Source: Ulota crispa
Taxonomy: Eukaryota; Streptophyta; Bryopsida; Orthotrichales; Orthotrichaceae
Assembly (NCBI GenBank): GCA_963920765.1
Contig: OY987242.1
Location: 38,553,264-38,617,263, forward strand
Reading direction: 5' to 3'
Length of the DNA: 64,000 nucleotides
Below are positions 10,070 through 23,500 of this stretch, piece by piece. The notes beneath the pieces are model-generated. The model was not told the DNA's origin. It did no database searches and worked only from the letters and a program-made list of their open reading frames with translations. The translations under genes were made by a program, and so were the position numbers. The stretch's first letter is position 1. Each line of letters starts with the position of its first letter.

Positions 10070-13000
10070 ATGGCCGGGAAGAGGAAAAGCGACGATGCGA
10101 GTGGGAGTGTTGCACCTAAACGACGGCCAGCGCACCGGGACGAGGCGGAGGCGAGACCCGTGGCGAAGCGAGGCGAGGAGGAAGACTTTCCACGAGGTAC
10201 GTTTTTTTCAAACTTCCACCGAGGTCAATACAATATTGATCAATTTTAGTGAATCTGCAACAACTTCTAATTAGAAAACCTAAAACATGTTTGCTGGATA
10301 TGACGTAACTAGTGAGAAATCTGACTGTTGAACTGTTTTCCGAAGACACATGACATTATTTTGCTCCTTATTTTTTGAAGTCCGAATTTTAGAATCATCA
10401 TGCTCTGAAGTGATTCTGAAAGATTTCTTAGAGGTTTAGAAATGAGCCTTGCATGTAGTAGTGGTACTTGAAATCCTTTTTCTGCAAACAATTGTGACTA
10501 GCGCGTTTAGTTTTTATTTCCTCCAGCACATGTCTCTCCTCGCAGCACTTACTTTTGGCCTTGGAAATGCAGGTGGTGCAAGCGCCTTGACCTCTGTCGA
10601 GATCCGGGAAGCTCGTGAGGAAGCAGATGCTGAGTTTGCAAAAGAGCAAGGAAAAAAGAGCGGGACGAAGCGTAAGGATGGCAAGAAAGGAAAACGGGAT
10701 GCAGGGGACAATGATGGATTTCATGGCAGTGTTTTGTCCGCAACACTGCAGAAGTCAGCGGAGATTTTGAGATATAAAGTAAGAATGATGAACCATTGTT
10801 GTTGATGTAGAAGCCTGAATATCTCAAACATCTTCCTCAACTCTGAGTCTTGGCTGGAATGTTTTCCGGCCAACTTCCATGCTGGCCTTGGTTTTGAAAA
10901 AACCAATTCTTCTGCCCTGCACTTTGTTAAGCATTGACTAATCACTTGTTCCTTGCAGAGTCTCGTTGTGGGAATGAAAATATGGGGTGCTGTTGCGGAG
11001 ATCCACAAGAAAGACATGATTGTTAGCCTTCCTGGGGGCCTGCGGGGTTTTGTGGTAGCCGAGGAGGCTTCTTATGTATTTGAGAGCGCAGAAGCTCAAG
11101 GTAGCCAGGCGGGGAAACGCAAAAAGAGTGGAAAGACGGTAGAAGATCAAGCGGCCGATCTTGCTGATGAAGATAAGGTATACCTTTATTGGTCTTGTGT
11201 ATTGAGCTGTTTATTGCGCTTTTGATGCTTGTATGCATGTTCCATCTCCTAGCCACCGGATTGTCGTTCTCTCTTGTTTATGTTAAGCTTGTGGGAATTC
11301 CATTGAATGAAGTGGAGATAGTAATAGTTTGAGTGCTGAAGTTGGAAGCATGTTGTTACAGGATCTCCCTCTCCTTTCCGATCTGTTTAGTATTGGGCAA
11401 TTGGTAGCTTGCACTGTGCGGAAGCTTGAGGTAGTTCAAGAGAAGAAACGTCGTGGAAAATCAGAGAAGGTGGAGAAAACTGAGAGGAAAAGTCGTCGTA
11501 TTGAGCTGTCTTTGAAACTCAAGTATCTCTATGATGGACTTTCAGTTGATGCTGTGCATGAAGACCAGGTACTGTAATACTAAATCGACACATGCACATT
11601 ATCTTTCCCAAATCCAGATAATTCTTACTCCAGCTTTTTGTTTGTGATGCAATGATTTTCTTGTTTGTACAAATCTAGTTTGAATCAATTAGGTTATTTA
11701 CTGACCTTGGTTTAGGGTTGTAGAGTAATGATGCTTCCCTTGTACGTAATGGCAACCTTTCATAATTGCTCACATTTAACGTTTGCAACTTAGTAAGATT
11801 AAGTTTACGCAACTCCGCTGTCAAGCTTCACATGTCACATCTCGTGAAATGTTGGGCTTTGATCTATTTTGCAGGCCTTGTCTGCTGTTGTGACGAGCAT
11901 TGAAGACCACGGCTATTTGCTTTCATTCGGAGTTCCTGCTTTATCGGGTTTCTTGTTGCACAAGAATTATAACGATAGTATGTGAACAGTGCTTTGTAGT
12001 TGTGTGTTGAGCCTATGCAGGCTATTGCAAGATGCTAACTGAATATCAAGTATACGTTTTACATTCCATATGAGGATTGTGGTGTCACATGCCTTCATGT
12101 TGTAGTATTTTTGCATTGATTACCTACGCTTACTGAAACTGAGTATACAGTTTTCCTTAACTTCTTGGCAACTGAAACTTGTACGAGGCTTCCATTACTA
12201 ATTTTAGTTTTGTGAAAATTCTGAGTTCTAATGCAAGTTTGCTTGAATAGGTATGTTTCTATCAACATGTCTTTTGTCATTAAACTGGAGTTGGTCATGT
12301 ATCTGTATCAGGAACAGAGACATCTAAGTTGCACAAAGGCCAACTTGTGCAAGGTGTGGTAATTTCAGTGGATAAGAAACGAGGCACTGTTGGTTTGAAG
12401 GCTAGCTCTAATCTGGTTGCTAGTAACACGGTAATTGGTCAACTCATGTTTTTCCTCCTTTGTTGTTTGACTTGTGGCTAGCCGGTAATGCTTAAGCTAT
12501 GTGCACTCATATACTCCTCTTGTCAATTTCTTGGTATATGTCGCAAATTTATTTGATCAAGGTTTCAGTTCTGCCCTTAGTTTGAGTATGCTTATCTTCT
12601 ACTTCAGTTGTTTATTCTAGTGCTATTTTGGAAATCTCTCCCCTCAAACATACCTTTAGTCATAGAAAGTTTATTGACTCTTGTATGATTTTCCATTTCA
12701 GGTGAAGGAGTTTGCGGGCTTGACTGTGGAACTTCTCACCCCCGGTGCTATGGTAAATGCCCGGATACGAGCAGTTCTGAGGAATGGGCTGTTGCTATCA
12801 TTTTTGACCTACTTTACAGGAACCGTAAGTCCTCAAACAGCTTTGGCCCTATGGTGTTCTGTCTTTTTGCTCCTGGTTTCAAATTTGCTTAGCTAGTGGT
12901 CGTTGACCTTCTTGTTGACTTTGTACTGTGTAGGTGGACATATTTCATCTAGAAGATCCTTTGGCTGGTGCTGACTGGAGTAAAAAGTACAATGAAAACC

Positions 13001-14508
13001 AGCGGGTAAGAGCAGTCAGCAGTTTGGATCGGCTCTAAAGTACATGCTGCTTGTAGTTAATGTAGAACACAGACTTGCTTAGCAGTTGGATTGGCTCTAA
13101 AAAGTACATTCTGCTTGTAGTTGATGTAGTACACAGATTTGCTTATCAGGTAGTTTTTTTTGCACGGTGCCTCTGCTTTGTTGCAGTTTCCTTTCATGCG
13201 AACTTATTTTTTTGCGCCTAGATTCAGCATTGCATTATTAGGGATGTATGTCTCAAGGTTTCTTGCTTTAGTTGTGTTATTTAGAACGTAGTATCATAGA
13301 ACGAGGTTTGAATTGTCGGAAGATTCTGAAGAGATTGTGGTTGTGGCAGGTGAAAGCCCGAATACTTTATGTGGATCCTGTTGCCAAAACTGTTGGATTA
13401 ACTTTGAATCCACAGCTTCTAAACAACGTCACCCCAGCCGTGGTATTCTCACTTTCTTTACCTCCCTCCACAATGATGTTTCTATGGTCTTATCATCTTT
13501 CAAATTTGGGGTGATGGAGGGCAATGTGCAATTTGTGCTACCCGTTGTGTTCATGTTATTAGTGACGAATCTTCATCTGAGTTGAGTCATATTGTTGTTG
13601 ATTCTTTTGCAGGCAGTGGAGGTTGGCGATGTCTTTCAAAGTGCTGTTGTCCGACGAGTAGATGCAACAATTGGGATGCTTCTTGAGCTCCCGACCAAAG
13701 CGAATGCTGCAGCTGGATATGTTCATGTAAAAATTTCCTTAGAGTACTGACGTTTATTGTTTTGGACTAGGTTCATTGTTCATACTCCATAAAGTGTCCC
13801 TTTGCTTGAGTAGTGGGTTGTATTTGCTTTGGATTTTGTGGAATGGGTATACCCTCAAGGTGAGTGATTACTACATTGTGTTAGCAAATCTTAATAGTTT
13901 GACTACTATTTATGCCAACGCTTTCTATATATCCTTCTTTATGCTGACTTGATTGCACGGGGTTATTTGCTTTTGAACAGATCTCGAATGTTTCAGATGA
14001 GCATATTGCAAAGCTTGAAAAGAAGTTCAAAGTGGGAAAGAAAGTGCGTGCTCGCGTCATAGGTCATCGACTTATGGATTCTCTTGCTACAGCTTCATTG
14101 AAGGTGACCTATTCTCTAACCTCATGCATTGGTAGTGCAATCCTGGTCTCAAAATTGGCAACGATATGACCTTGGGTATTCTTGGTGCTTTCACTAATTT
14201 ACAAGTTCCATGGGGCAGCGCTTTAACAACGATTTATTTTCTATATTGTGACCACCTTATTGAGCTAGTAACTTAAGATCCGTTGTGATTTCATCGTATT
14301 TAGTTTCCATTGTGGCATGTAGGAATCTGTGGTGAAGCAACTTTTGTTAAGTATTGCGGATGTCAAACCAGCTATGAGTGTGACTGGTTCTGTTGTTAGC
14401 GTTGAATCCTATGGGGCTATTGTACAATTGGCTGAAGGCGTGAAGGCTCTTTGCAAACTTGAGCACATGTCAGAGTTTCAGCGGTCCACTGCAAGTTCTA
14501 AGTTTCAG
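10070..14508 (+). other. RRP5: RRP5 exons 1-12: basic N-terminus and S1 repeats 1-5
   Basis: Exons: 10070-10196, 10573-10778, 10959-11177, 11362-11568, 11875-11977, 12312-12430, 12702-12824, 12934-13005, 13350-13442, 13613-13726, 13981-14103, 14323-14508 (residues 1-564). Exons 1-2 are rich in Lys/Arg. S1-like segments are seen in exon 3 ([20 protein letters not shown]), exon 5 ([19 protein letters not shown]), exons 7-8 ([20 protein letters not shown]), exons 10-11 ([20 protein letters not shown]) and exon 12 ([20 protein letters not shown]). Two adjacent GT dinucleotides make the exon 9 end either 13433 or 13442. Confidence 0.88.
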
Positions 14509-17500
14509 GTTAGTGGTTTCAGCCAACAATTGTGTTTAGAATTTTTATTCTTAGGGTCATTGGTGGTTTTATGTTGTATGGTATCATGTGTTGATCATGT
14601 ACGTTTGGATGCTAAAAGGATAGATTCTCACTGCTGGGGGTTGTTGATCAATGTACTATGTAGAATTCTGAAGTACTTGTAAATATCTTGATAAACATAA
14701 GATGTCGAAATTTGTGGTCACATGAGGAAATGGTTGACCACTACAGGTTGGAGCGAAATTGAATTTCCGTGTGCTTTCCTGTGACCAAGAAACAAAGCGG
14801 ATTGAGTTGATTCATAAAAAGACGATGGTGAGTAAGAGCAAAATAGTTTGTTGATGTTGAAGTGGAGCAAGGTGCTTTATACTTAAGGAGTACATATATT
14901 TATCTATTCATAGATCCGGGAACTCATTTGCCATGGTGCTGGTTTATAAGTCAAAAATTTAATAACAAAGTACTTGTCTCAGGTTACGTCGAAGTTGAGC
15001 TTCATAACAAGCTATGAGGATGCCGTGGAAGGATTGGTGACGCATGGATTCATCACGGGTGTTGAGGACATTGGCTGCTTTGTGGGCTTCTACAACAAAG
15101 TTAGAGGGCTAGTTCACAAGTATGCCTTCATTCTTTACCTACAACTCTTGAGACCACCATAGACACAAATGCCATTCTTGGAGATGCTTCTTTGAAACAC
15201 TGTTGCATTATTGAGGCATTATTGTTCGTTGTATAATTTATTCACTTCAATAGGTTTAGCTACTCAATAGCTCAATTTTGTATGGGAATCTATGCTTCTG
15301 ATTTGTTACTAGTAATGAAATGGTCACTACTAGAATCTGCGCCCTAGGAGGCAACACAATTGGAATATTCTGAAATTTTGTTGCTATGTGTTATGTTGTC
15401 ATCTCTTGATTCAGGTCAGCTCTTGGTATCGAGGAAGGTGTGAAAGCTGAAAGCGTTTTTCAAGTTGGCCAGAGCATCAAGTGTCGAGTTCTTCAATCAG
15501 ATCCTGTAGCTCGTCGCCTTTCCCTTAGCTTCGTCACAAATCCTTCAAGGTTCACTCCAACTCATGTTTGATATGAAAGCATCAGAGCTACAACATATTG
15601 TCTCTTTGTTTTGCTTGCAATCCACAACTTTGTTTGACTCACAGTTGCAATCTTGCTCATGTGTTGACCAAACTTGATGTTAAGAATTGTTCATGCTCTC
15701 TTCTTCCTTGTATAACTTATTTGTATACAATCATTTTACTTCTCTTGTCCATTCATATAACATTGTGTTAACCATGCAGAGACAATGCCTTGGAAGGCGG
15801 AGCTGTTGACGCCAAACCAGGGAAAATAGTTGCTGGTACGGTAGCTCATGTCAATGATAATGTTATCATAGTGGACGTTTCTACTTCAAAAGGTTCAGTG
15901 AAGGGATACCTAAATTTTCCCCACTTGTCTGACAACCTGGGTAAGAGCAAACTTATCTCTGAAATTGTGCCGCTTAGACATCTCCCTTTCATTTTTGATG
16001 GATATTTTGTGATTATATGTTGAGATGCTTTAATCCATTGTAATATCCTTTTACCGCTACCGTTGGGATATGTGATTGTAAGCTTTCATGCTATTATGTG
16101 TACTTTTGTTCATTTGTGTAGTGAGGAATTGATCTCTCACTTCTTTTTGATGCGCAGGTCATGTTGAACAGCTGAAGGCTAACATGAAAGTAGGTCTGCG
16201 GATTGACCAGCTTCTTGTTTTGGGTACGTTATTGAGGTCCTTGTGACTTGGATATGAAGATCATGTTTCTTTTGGTATAGTACACCGGTGTTTGGGTTGT
16301 GGTGTCTTACTCTCTCATTAGGGCAGACTGGGGAATGTTGCGCAAAAGGATGGGTTCAGAAAATATTGTTGTAGTTATCTGCCCTATTCCTATTTGAAGT
16401 GTTTATGGACAATAATTACTCTTATGGGCTGTGTTTTCTTATTCTTCCTCAGAAATTACAGATAAACAGAAGTTGATTGTTTCAGCGAAGCATTCCTTGT
16501 TGCAGGCTGCTTCATCTCTTCCATCAGACATATCACAACTACAACCTCACTCTGTCATTCCGGTATGGGAAGCTTTCTCTTTCGCTCTTGTGCCAGGGTG
16601 TATGAATGTATTGGCTTTTGCATTTCTTGAAGTGATCGGTCTTTGCTTTTGATTTCTCGGAACATTTTGTAACATACCTTCTGGGTATCTGGCAAGAATA
16701 CTCGTACGCGTCTTGTAATATAGTATTGTCCTTGCTCTTTTCCATTTAATCTGCTTACTCTCTCAGCAATTTTAGTCGTTACTTGTGTGGATGCCAAGCA
16801 CACTGAACTTTTGAAGTCAGATATTTTTCTCCTTGTATGTTGCTGAAATGCAAGTCAAGAATATTGTGCTAATTTGTAGTATTCTTGTGCAGGGATTCAT
16901 TGCAAATATTACGGAGAGAGGTTGCTTTGTTCGATTTTTGGGGCGTTTAACAGGGCTTGCAGGCATTCCTCAGGTACCTCGTCTTTTGTTGTCGAACTTA
17001 ATCATCTATAGTCGTCAATAAAAGTTCAGGTTAAGCAATGAAATTTGAGTGAGTAGAGCACTTAGATGAAAATTTCTCTTTCTGTACAGCCGTTATTCAC
17101 TTAAAACCTGCTTGCGGGGTATGCAGGTGGCCGATGAATTTGTAAGTGATCCCAGCAACCACTTCAAGATTGGACAATCTGTGCGAGCCCAAGTGCTTGA
17201 GGTAAATCGGAGGTTTTATATGTTTTTGTGTCGAATGTTTCTAGCGAACACGTGATAAGTTCAGGTGTCGTTCTCAAGTTGCAAGCTGGTATTTATTTGT
17301 CTTGGAATTCACACATTTTTCAGAGTTTTTTGAGAGCAGCTTTAATATTGATGGTCCTGATGTCAAAAGTATGAAGCCGCAGCACCTATACAACCGTCTT
17401 ATATAAAGACGTTTACTATCTATCTAACGATTGGCGATTGTTAATGTTTTTCTTAATGCTACAAAGTCAGGTTTTCTGTAACTTGGGAGCAACTGAGCTA

Positions 17501-20500
17501 GTCATATCTTGTTATGCATTTAATGAGATTAGCATTCGCGTGCATGTTTTAAAGTCAGACTTTGATCCTTAGCTAAAAAAATCTTATGTTCACTTGTGTT
17601 CAGGTTCATCACGATACTGGAAAATTCAGCCTTTGTTTGAAGCAGTCTGTGTGCTTCTCAACGGACGCCTCTCTTATCAATGGTTACTTTTTGGAAGAGG
17701 AACAGGTTATACGATTTGGACAGTTTCTTTTTGTGTTTAGTGTAACGTTCATTTACTGCAAGTCTGTTGTATGTCAACCTCTGTATCTTCAATTGCAAGA
17801 AGAGAATTTATAGTTTGATACTTCAGTCATTTGACTATGAGTAAGGCACTTATGTTTTATATTTTGATTTGTTCAGCTGGTGAACACAATTGGAGGTCCT
17901 AATTTAGAATGGACAGAGAGCTTGGCAATTGGAACTTGTACAACTGGGGAAGTACAGGAAATTAAGGATTATGGTGTCATTGTCAAAATTCCGAGCCATC
18001 AAAATATCGTTGGCTTTATCACACATTACCAAAGTGAGGGCTTATGACGTTTAGAACTGTGGTTTGCCTATTCTTGACATGTATAAGTTTTAACTTTACC
18101 AGTTGCTAGTTATAATTCCTTTTCTCTATCCTATCAATTTTCCTTTATCTAAAATGTCAAGTTTAGTGGAACTTACTTCTTGGTATTTTCATTGAAATAT
18201 CAACAGTGGGCGATATTGTTGAAGTGGGCAAAACGGTTCAAGCAAGAGTGCTTGATGTTGTAAAAGCAGACGAGATTGTGGACCTCACACTACGACCAGA
18301 GTTGCTTCAAGTCAGCAATCAAGAAACAACCAAGAGTACGAAGGAGAAACACAAAAAGGTGTGGCCATTACTTTGTCTTGATTTACTTTTGGATTGAACC
18401 TCCCATTTGCATGTAAAGAGCTGTGTATGCACGTTTGTTGTATACGACCTTTGAAATTGGAGAAATCATATACTTCAATGGGGTGGTCAATTCATTTGGC
18501 TATTGCTGCATCCTATTCATGAGATACTCTCTTCTTGTTGTATCCATCAACTTGAGGAAATCTAACTGATACATTTATCAATTGAGAGAACTATGAATTT
18601 CCACTTGAGGACACAACCATTTTGAATGGGTTTGTGTACTTCTTATGATCCAAAACTGTTAAACCACTGGCTGATGGCTAGCTACTCCCTTACTCTTCAA
18701 ACCAACGGTTGGGAACAAAACGTGGTCCGCATGGATCGCCATTTGCTCTAGCTTGTTGTTGAGTATGAGGATGTAATTGCCAATATATCAACGCTGTGAA
18801 CTGTGTTTGTACTCTTATACCGTCAGAACTATGCAACACTGTGAAACAAGTTTCTGAGAATCCTTCAACTTGAAGGTCCATTTTATGCTCGTATGAGGTG
18901 TAGTCAACAGGGGATGATTGAAATGAAGGCCGATCGTAATATCCACATTTTGCAACCATTCTGAATTCTTCTCCCGTTTGATTCCTAGATGTTTGTTTAT
19001 TTTGTCATTACAGAGTTTACAACTAGAGCACAATTAGATGGATTTTTTTTAATACAGTGCCTATCTAGTTTGACTAACCCCTGTTTGTTGGATTCTCTTA
19101 ATGAACAGAGGCCAAATCCAACAACCACTTTAGAGCTTCACCAAAAGGTTGCAGCTGTGGTTGAGCTTGTGAAAGATACCTATCTGGTAAAGATTTTTCA
19201 GTACCTATTATCTATTTCAAATTGGTAAAACTACGTGTATTCAACTTGGGTATTTCCTTGTTCTGAGAGAGAGTATTTATGCTGATTTTTCGTTGTCTAC
19301 TAATCAGATGTGTTATTTAATGTTTTCAAAGTAGTTTTCTCTAGCGACGATCAAATTGTCCAATTAATTATTTTCAATCTTTGTTTTCAGGTGTTGTCCC
19401 TTCCCGAGCAAGGTAATATGATTGGATTTGCTGCAGCCTGTGATTACAATTCTCGACAGCAGGATTCTCATCAGCGCTACAAACCAGGGCAGAGGTAAGC
19501 TTGGCAAGAGATAACCAAAGAATTTAATTCATGAACGGTGATTTTCATTATCATACGTAAATTTGGTGCAGTTGATACCGATGTGTGTGGTTGCGCACCA
19601 GGTTACACTAATAAATGGCCTTTGTATTTTTGGACTTCTGTGATATTGTGCTTTGATCGTTTGTGTACCGTAGTTGGCTTGAAGCAGAGGGTTGAACCTT
19701 TGTTTAGTGTTCTACTGATCATAAAACATACTTGTCCTTTTTCCTACATGGTTGTCTCCTAAACATGGTTGTCCTCTTTACTTGTTTTGAATAAAGCATG
19801 CTGGTGATGATCATTGAGCGCACTCTTCCCTCAGACCAAGGTCCACAAAATCCACAAATCATTTCTAGTAGATTATGTGATGTTTTTCTTAGCGTTGTGA
19901 TCTAATACACTCCCATGTATGACTGAACAGTGTGGTGGCAACGGTGGAAAGTCTGGGAGATAAAGCGAGTGGCCACAGGGTGCTACTCTTATTGAGCAAG
20001 GCCGGGGATTCTCTACAGGTTACCCCTAAGAGGTTAAAGCAATCTTGGAAAGAATTGAAGAAAGAAATTGGCACTATTGTTGACGCTGAGGTATGTTTTT
20101 TACTACTATATTTGAGTGAGTCAGGCTTGCGCTTCTTGACTTAGTGTGAATAATATGCACTGCAATATCTATTACTTAAAAGTTGATCTGCGACTAAGAC
20201 AAACGTGGCGCGCTTGTGCTTTCTCTGCTTCAAATGTTTATCTATGTTCCATTTTCCACTTAGCTCTTCTTATATTGACTGACGTCAACTCGGAATAATT
20301 GATTTTGTTTTATTGAACTGGACCAGGTGGTGGCTGTTGATAAGCTACAGTTAACAGTCCGCGTAGGTACCTCGATGGAGGGCCGGGTTCATGTTACTGA
20401 GGTGAGTCTCCTCATGAGATTGTTGTATATGTTTCCAATTTACTGGTGATTTACCTGTTGCTACTTGCAGCTACGTACACTGTAGATAGTATCCCCGCTT

Positions 20501-23500
20501 TGTACTGTAGTTTCAAAATCTTCCTTTACGGGTCTGGGACCGTGGCCCCTGTATATCGTCGCGAGGCCTTCAAGAAATCTTTCTTCAGCGGACATTTGTA
20601 TGTTTATAAGTATTATTGCTGACAACTCAAGCACATGGTTTTTTACTCTATTCCATATTGTAGCGGTACCCTGCTATTAGTTCACAAGTATGTCAAATAT
20701 ACACGGGTTGAAATGCCTGATCGTCTAAGTGGATTGATGTTTTTAGACCTATGTTAATTAACACGAAGGCTTTGCTTTGTTGGTTTTTTATTTTTGTATG
20801 GTCTTGCAAATTAACAAACATGTTATTGTTGTCTTCATCAGATCATGGATCAATTTGTAGAAGGAAACCCCCTCAGTTCCTTCCAAGTAGGCCAAAAAGT
20901 AAAGGGAAAAGTGTTACAGAAAGTGCGTGTTGTAAAAGCTCCCGGCAGCTCAGAGCATATGCATGTTCTGGAGCTTTCATTGCGACCCTCTCAACTCTCA
21001 GGTTCTCTTCCTTCTTTGAAAAAGATTGCCTATTTCTCCTCAGTTTTTCATGTGATTGTGAAAGGAATTTGCTTGAGGCGATTTTAGTAATTGTTAATAT
21101 TTTCACGAAGGCTTTACAAGTCTCTCAGGTTTGTAACCAGTCCTTGCATCGCATGCGATTCTTCTAGCGCATGGGGTTCTTCGAAGTTTGTATAGCAAGA
21201 ATTGGCAAATCAGTGCTCCGGCATGGATTAACTCATGCATGTTTGATGAGAGATCCAAGAGTTAAGTTGCTGAAAATTGTGTTTGGGGTTGTTATTTGTG
21301 ATTTATTGTAATTTGATGGAGATCTGTTCTTTAGTCAAATAGTTAAAGGTTGTGTTTCTATGATGCAGATGCTTCTGAGGTACCTTTAGGAAGCACTAGT
21401 TCTGGCGCTTTGCCTTCGATTAAAGAACTAGTCATTGGGCAACGCATAGCAGCCTACGTGCAAGAAGTGAAAAATGATTGGGCTTGGCTGCTGGTTGCAC
21501 CGCACGTTCGGGGCCGCTTGTTTGTTTTAGACTCCTCATCTAATCCTTCGGAGCTGGAGAATTTTACATCAAGGTTTTTGATTGGTGATGCTGTAAGCTG
21601 CTGTGTGAAGGCTGTTGACCATGAGAAACAGACTCTAGACTTAACTCTTAGAGACCCTATCCAACAACAGGAGAAATCAGAGTTTGGTGTTCCACTTATC
21701 AAAGGAGAAGCTTCGATAGTTGAGTTCCAGAAGGGTGATATCGTGGGTGGCCGAATTGCTCGAGTTAACCCTGGTGTAGGCGGGTTGAATATACAGGTTG
21801 CACCGTCTGTATATGGGAGGGTTCATGTGACTCATCTTAGTGATTCGTGGAAGGATGATCCGGTTGCAGAATTCAAAGAAGGCCAATTTGTGCGGTGTGT
21901 TGTTGTGGATGTTGGTGAAGGCAGTACTGGTAGGACTCTCTTAGATCTTTCATTGCGGAAGTCCTTGGGTGGATCGGCTCCAGACCTAGCTACTGCAAGG
22001 TGTGTGAATCTTCAACCGCTTTGCGTTTCCTTGAAATATCGGTTCCTCATCTTTGGATTTCTAGGATTTTTAAAAGTTGCAGCTCTAGCTCTGTTTGCAA
22101 TTTTGAAACTACACTTATTGCACTAGTGGCTATGTTTTTGGTAGTCTTGAAGCCTAAACTGATTTTGTGAATGCTCCATCTTTGGACAGGCCCTCAAAAG
22201 CTATTAAGGTTGACAGCATCAATGATCTCAAAATAGATCTTGAAGTCCAGGTAACATTTATTTGGTCATCCCATGTTTACATTTACCTTGTACCGCTAAG
22301 TAACCTGCAAATCTAATGATTTTGTGAAATTGCTTTGCATATTGTAGAAAAGATTTTTTGTAGCTAAGCGCTTCATGTTGATATGCATAATTTATCCTTG
22401 CTTTACCGTGACCATTGTTACTTGGCATACAGGGGTTCGTTAAGAGCGCTACTAGCAAAGGGTGCTTTGTTACTTTGGCACCAAACTTGGATGCAAGAGT
22501 TCTCATCTCAAATCTAGCGAGCACCTATGTTGAAGATCCAGCTGAAAGTTTCCCCCCTGGAAAGTTGGTCACAGGGAGGTAGGTTCTTTAATCCCATGTT
22601 CAAGTTCTTCTGGACTTGCATTGAGTATTGTTCAGTTTTCTGCAACTTCGACGTGATCTGATTGAGAGCCTTTGGATTCGTGTATCAATTTAGGAAGGTT
22701 TTCACCATTTTGTTTCTTCTCCCGTGTGAACGTCACTAAATGTTGTTTACTCTTGTTTCAAAAGGATCATGAGTTTTGAGCCCCATTCAAGAAGAGTTGA
22801 TATGAGCCTCAAGAACTCCAATAAAGCAATGAAACCTACCAGCAGTCTCTTGGGTCGTCGTTTTGGGGACTTCAAAGAGGGTGAAGTTGTTTTTGGTAAC
22901 ATAAAGCGAATTGAAACGTTTGGAATGTTTATAACTATCGAGCAGAGCAGTGTGGTAAGCTCATTATTCTCAATTGTAAACTCTAGTCATTTGGTTCATT
23001 TGCAAGATTTACTAGTTTTAGAGAGCAGGTGCGTTGTTTAATTTCAACATTTGTGGTTCTTGTTATGGTTTTGTTAAGCTCTTCACTCTACACTATTTGT
23101 TTTAGCAGAAAACGTATATGAATGGCATAAACTTGCATCATCTAGAGATTGATGAAACCACGTAGAATGACGTGGAGTGTATAGGATAATAATACCTGAT
23201 GAATAAAAGCACCTCTAGTGTTGCAAGAGTGATGAATGGTCTAGTTGCAATATTTTGTTTTGAAGATTTTCTTATCAACTGATGTTATCTTGCAACAGGT
23301 GGCTATGTGTCATGTTTCCGAAATTGCTGACCATTATGTACATAAAATTGACCAACATTACAAAGTTGGTGATCGTGTGCGTGCTCGTGTTGTGAAGGTA
23401 TGCATACTCTATTGCTTATACTACAATCCCGAGCTTAATGTTCATTTGTTGAACATTGCATGTTCCTTATAAAGGCAAAAAAGTGACTCTGTAGATCTAC

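Noticed and set aside
9912-10274. A separate 120-codon gene upstream of RRP5
   Set aside because: It overlaps RRP5 exon 1 out of frame and runs into intron 1. At most it is an upstream ORF.
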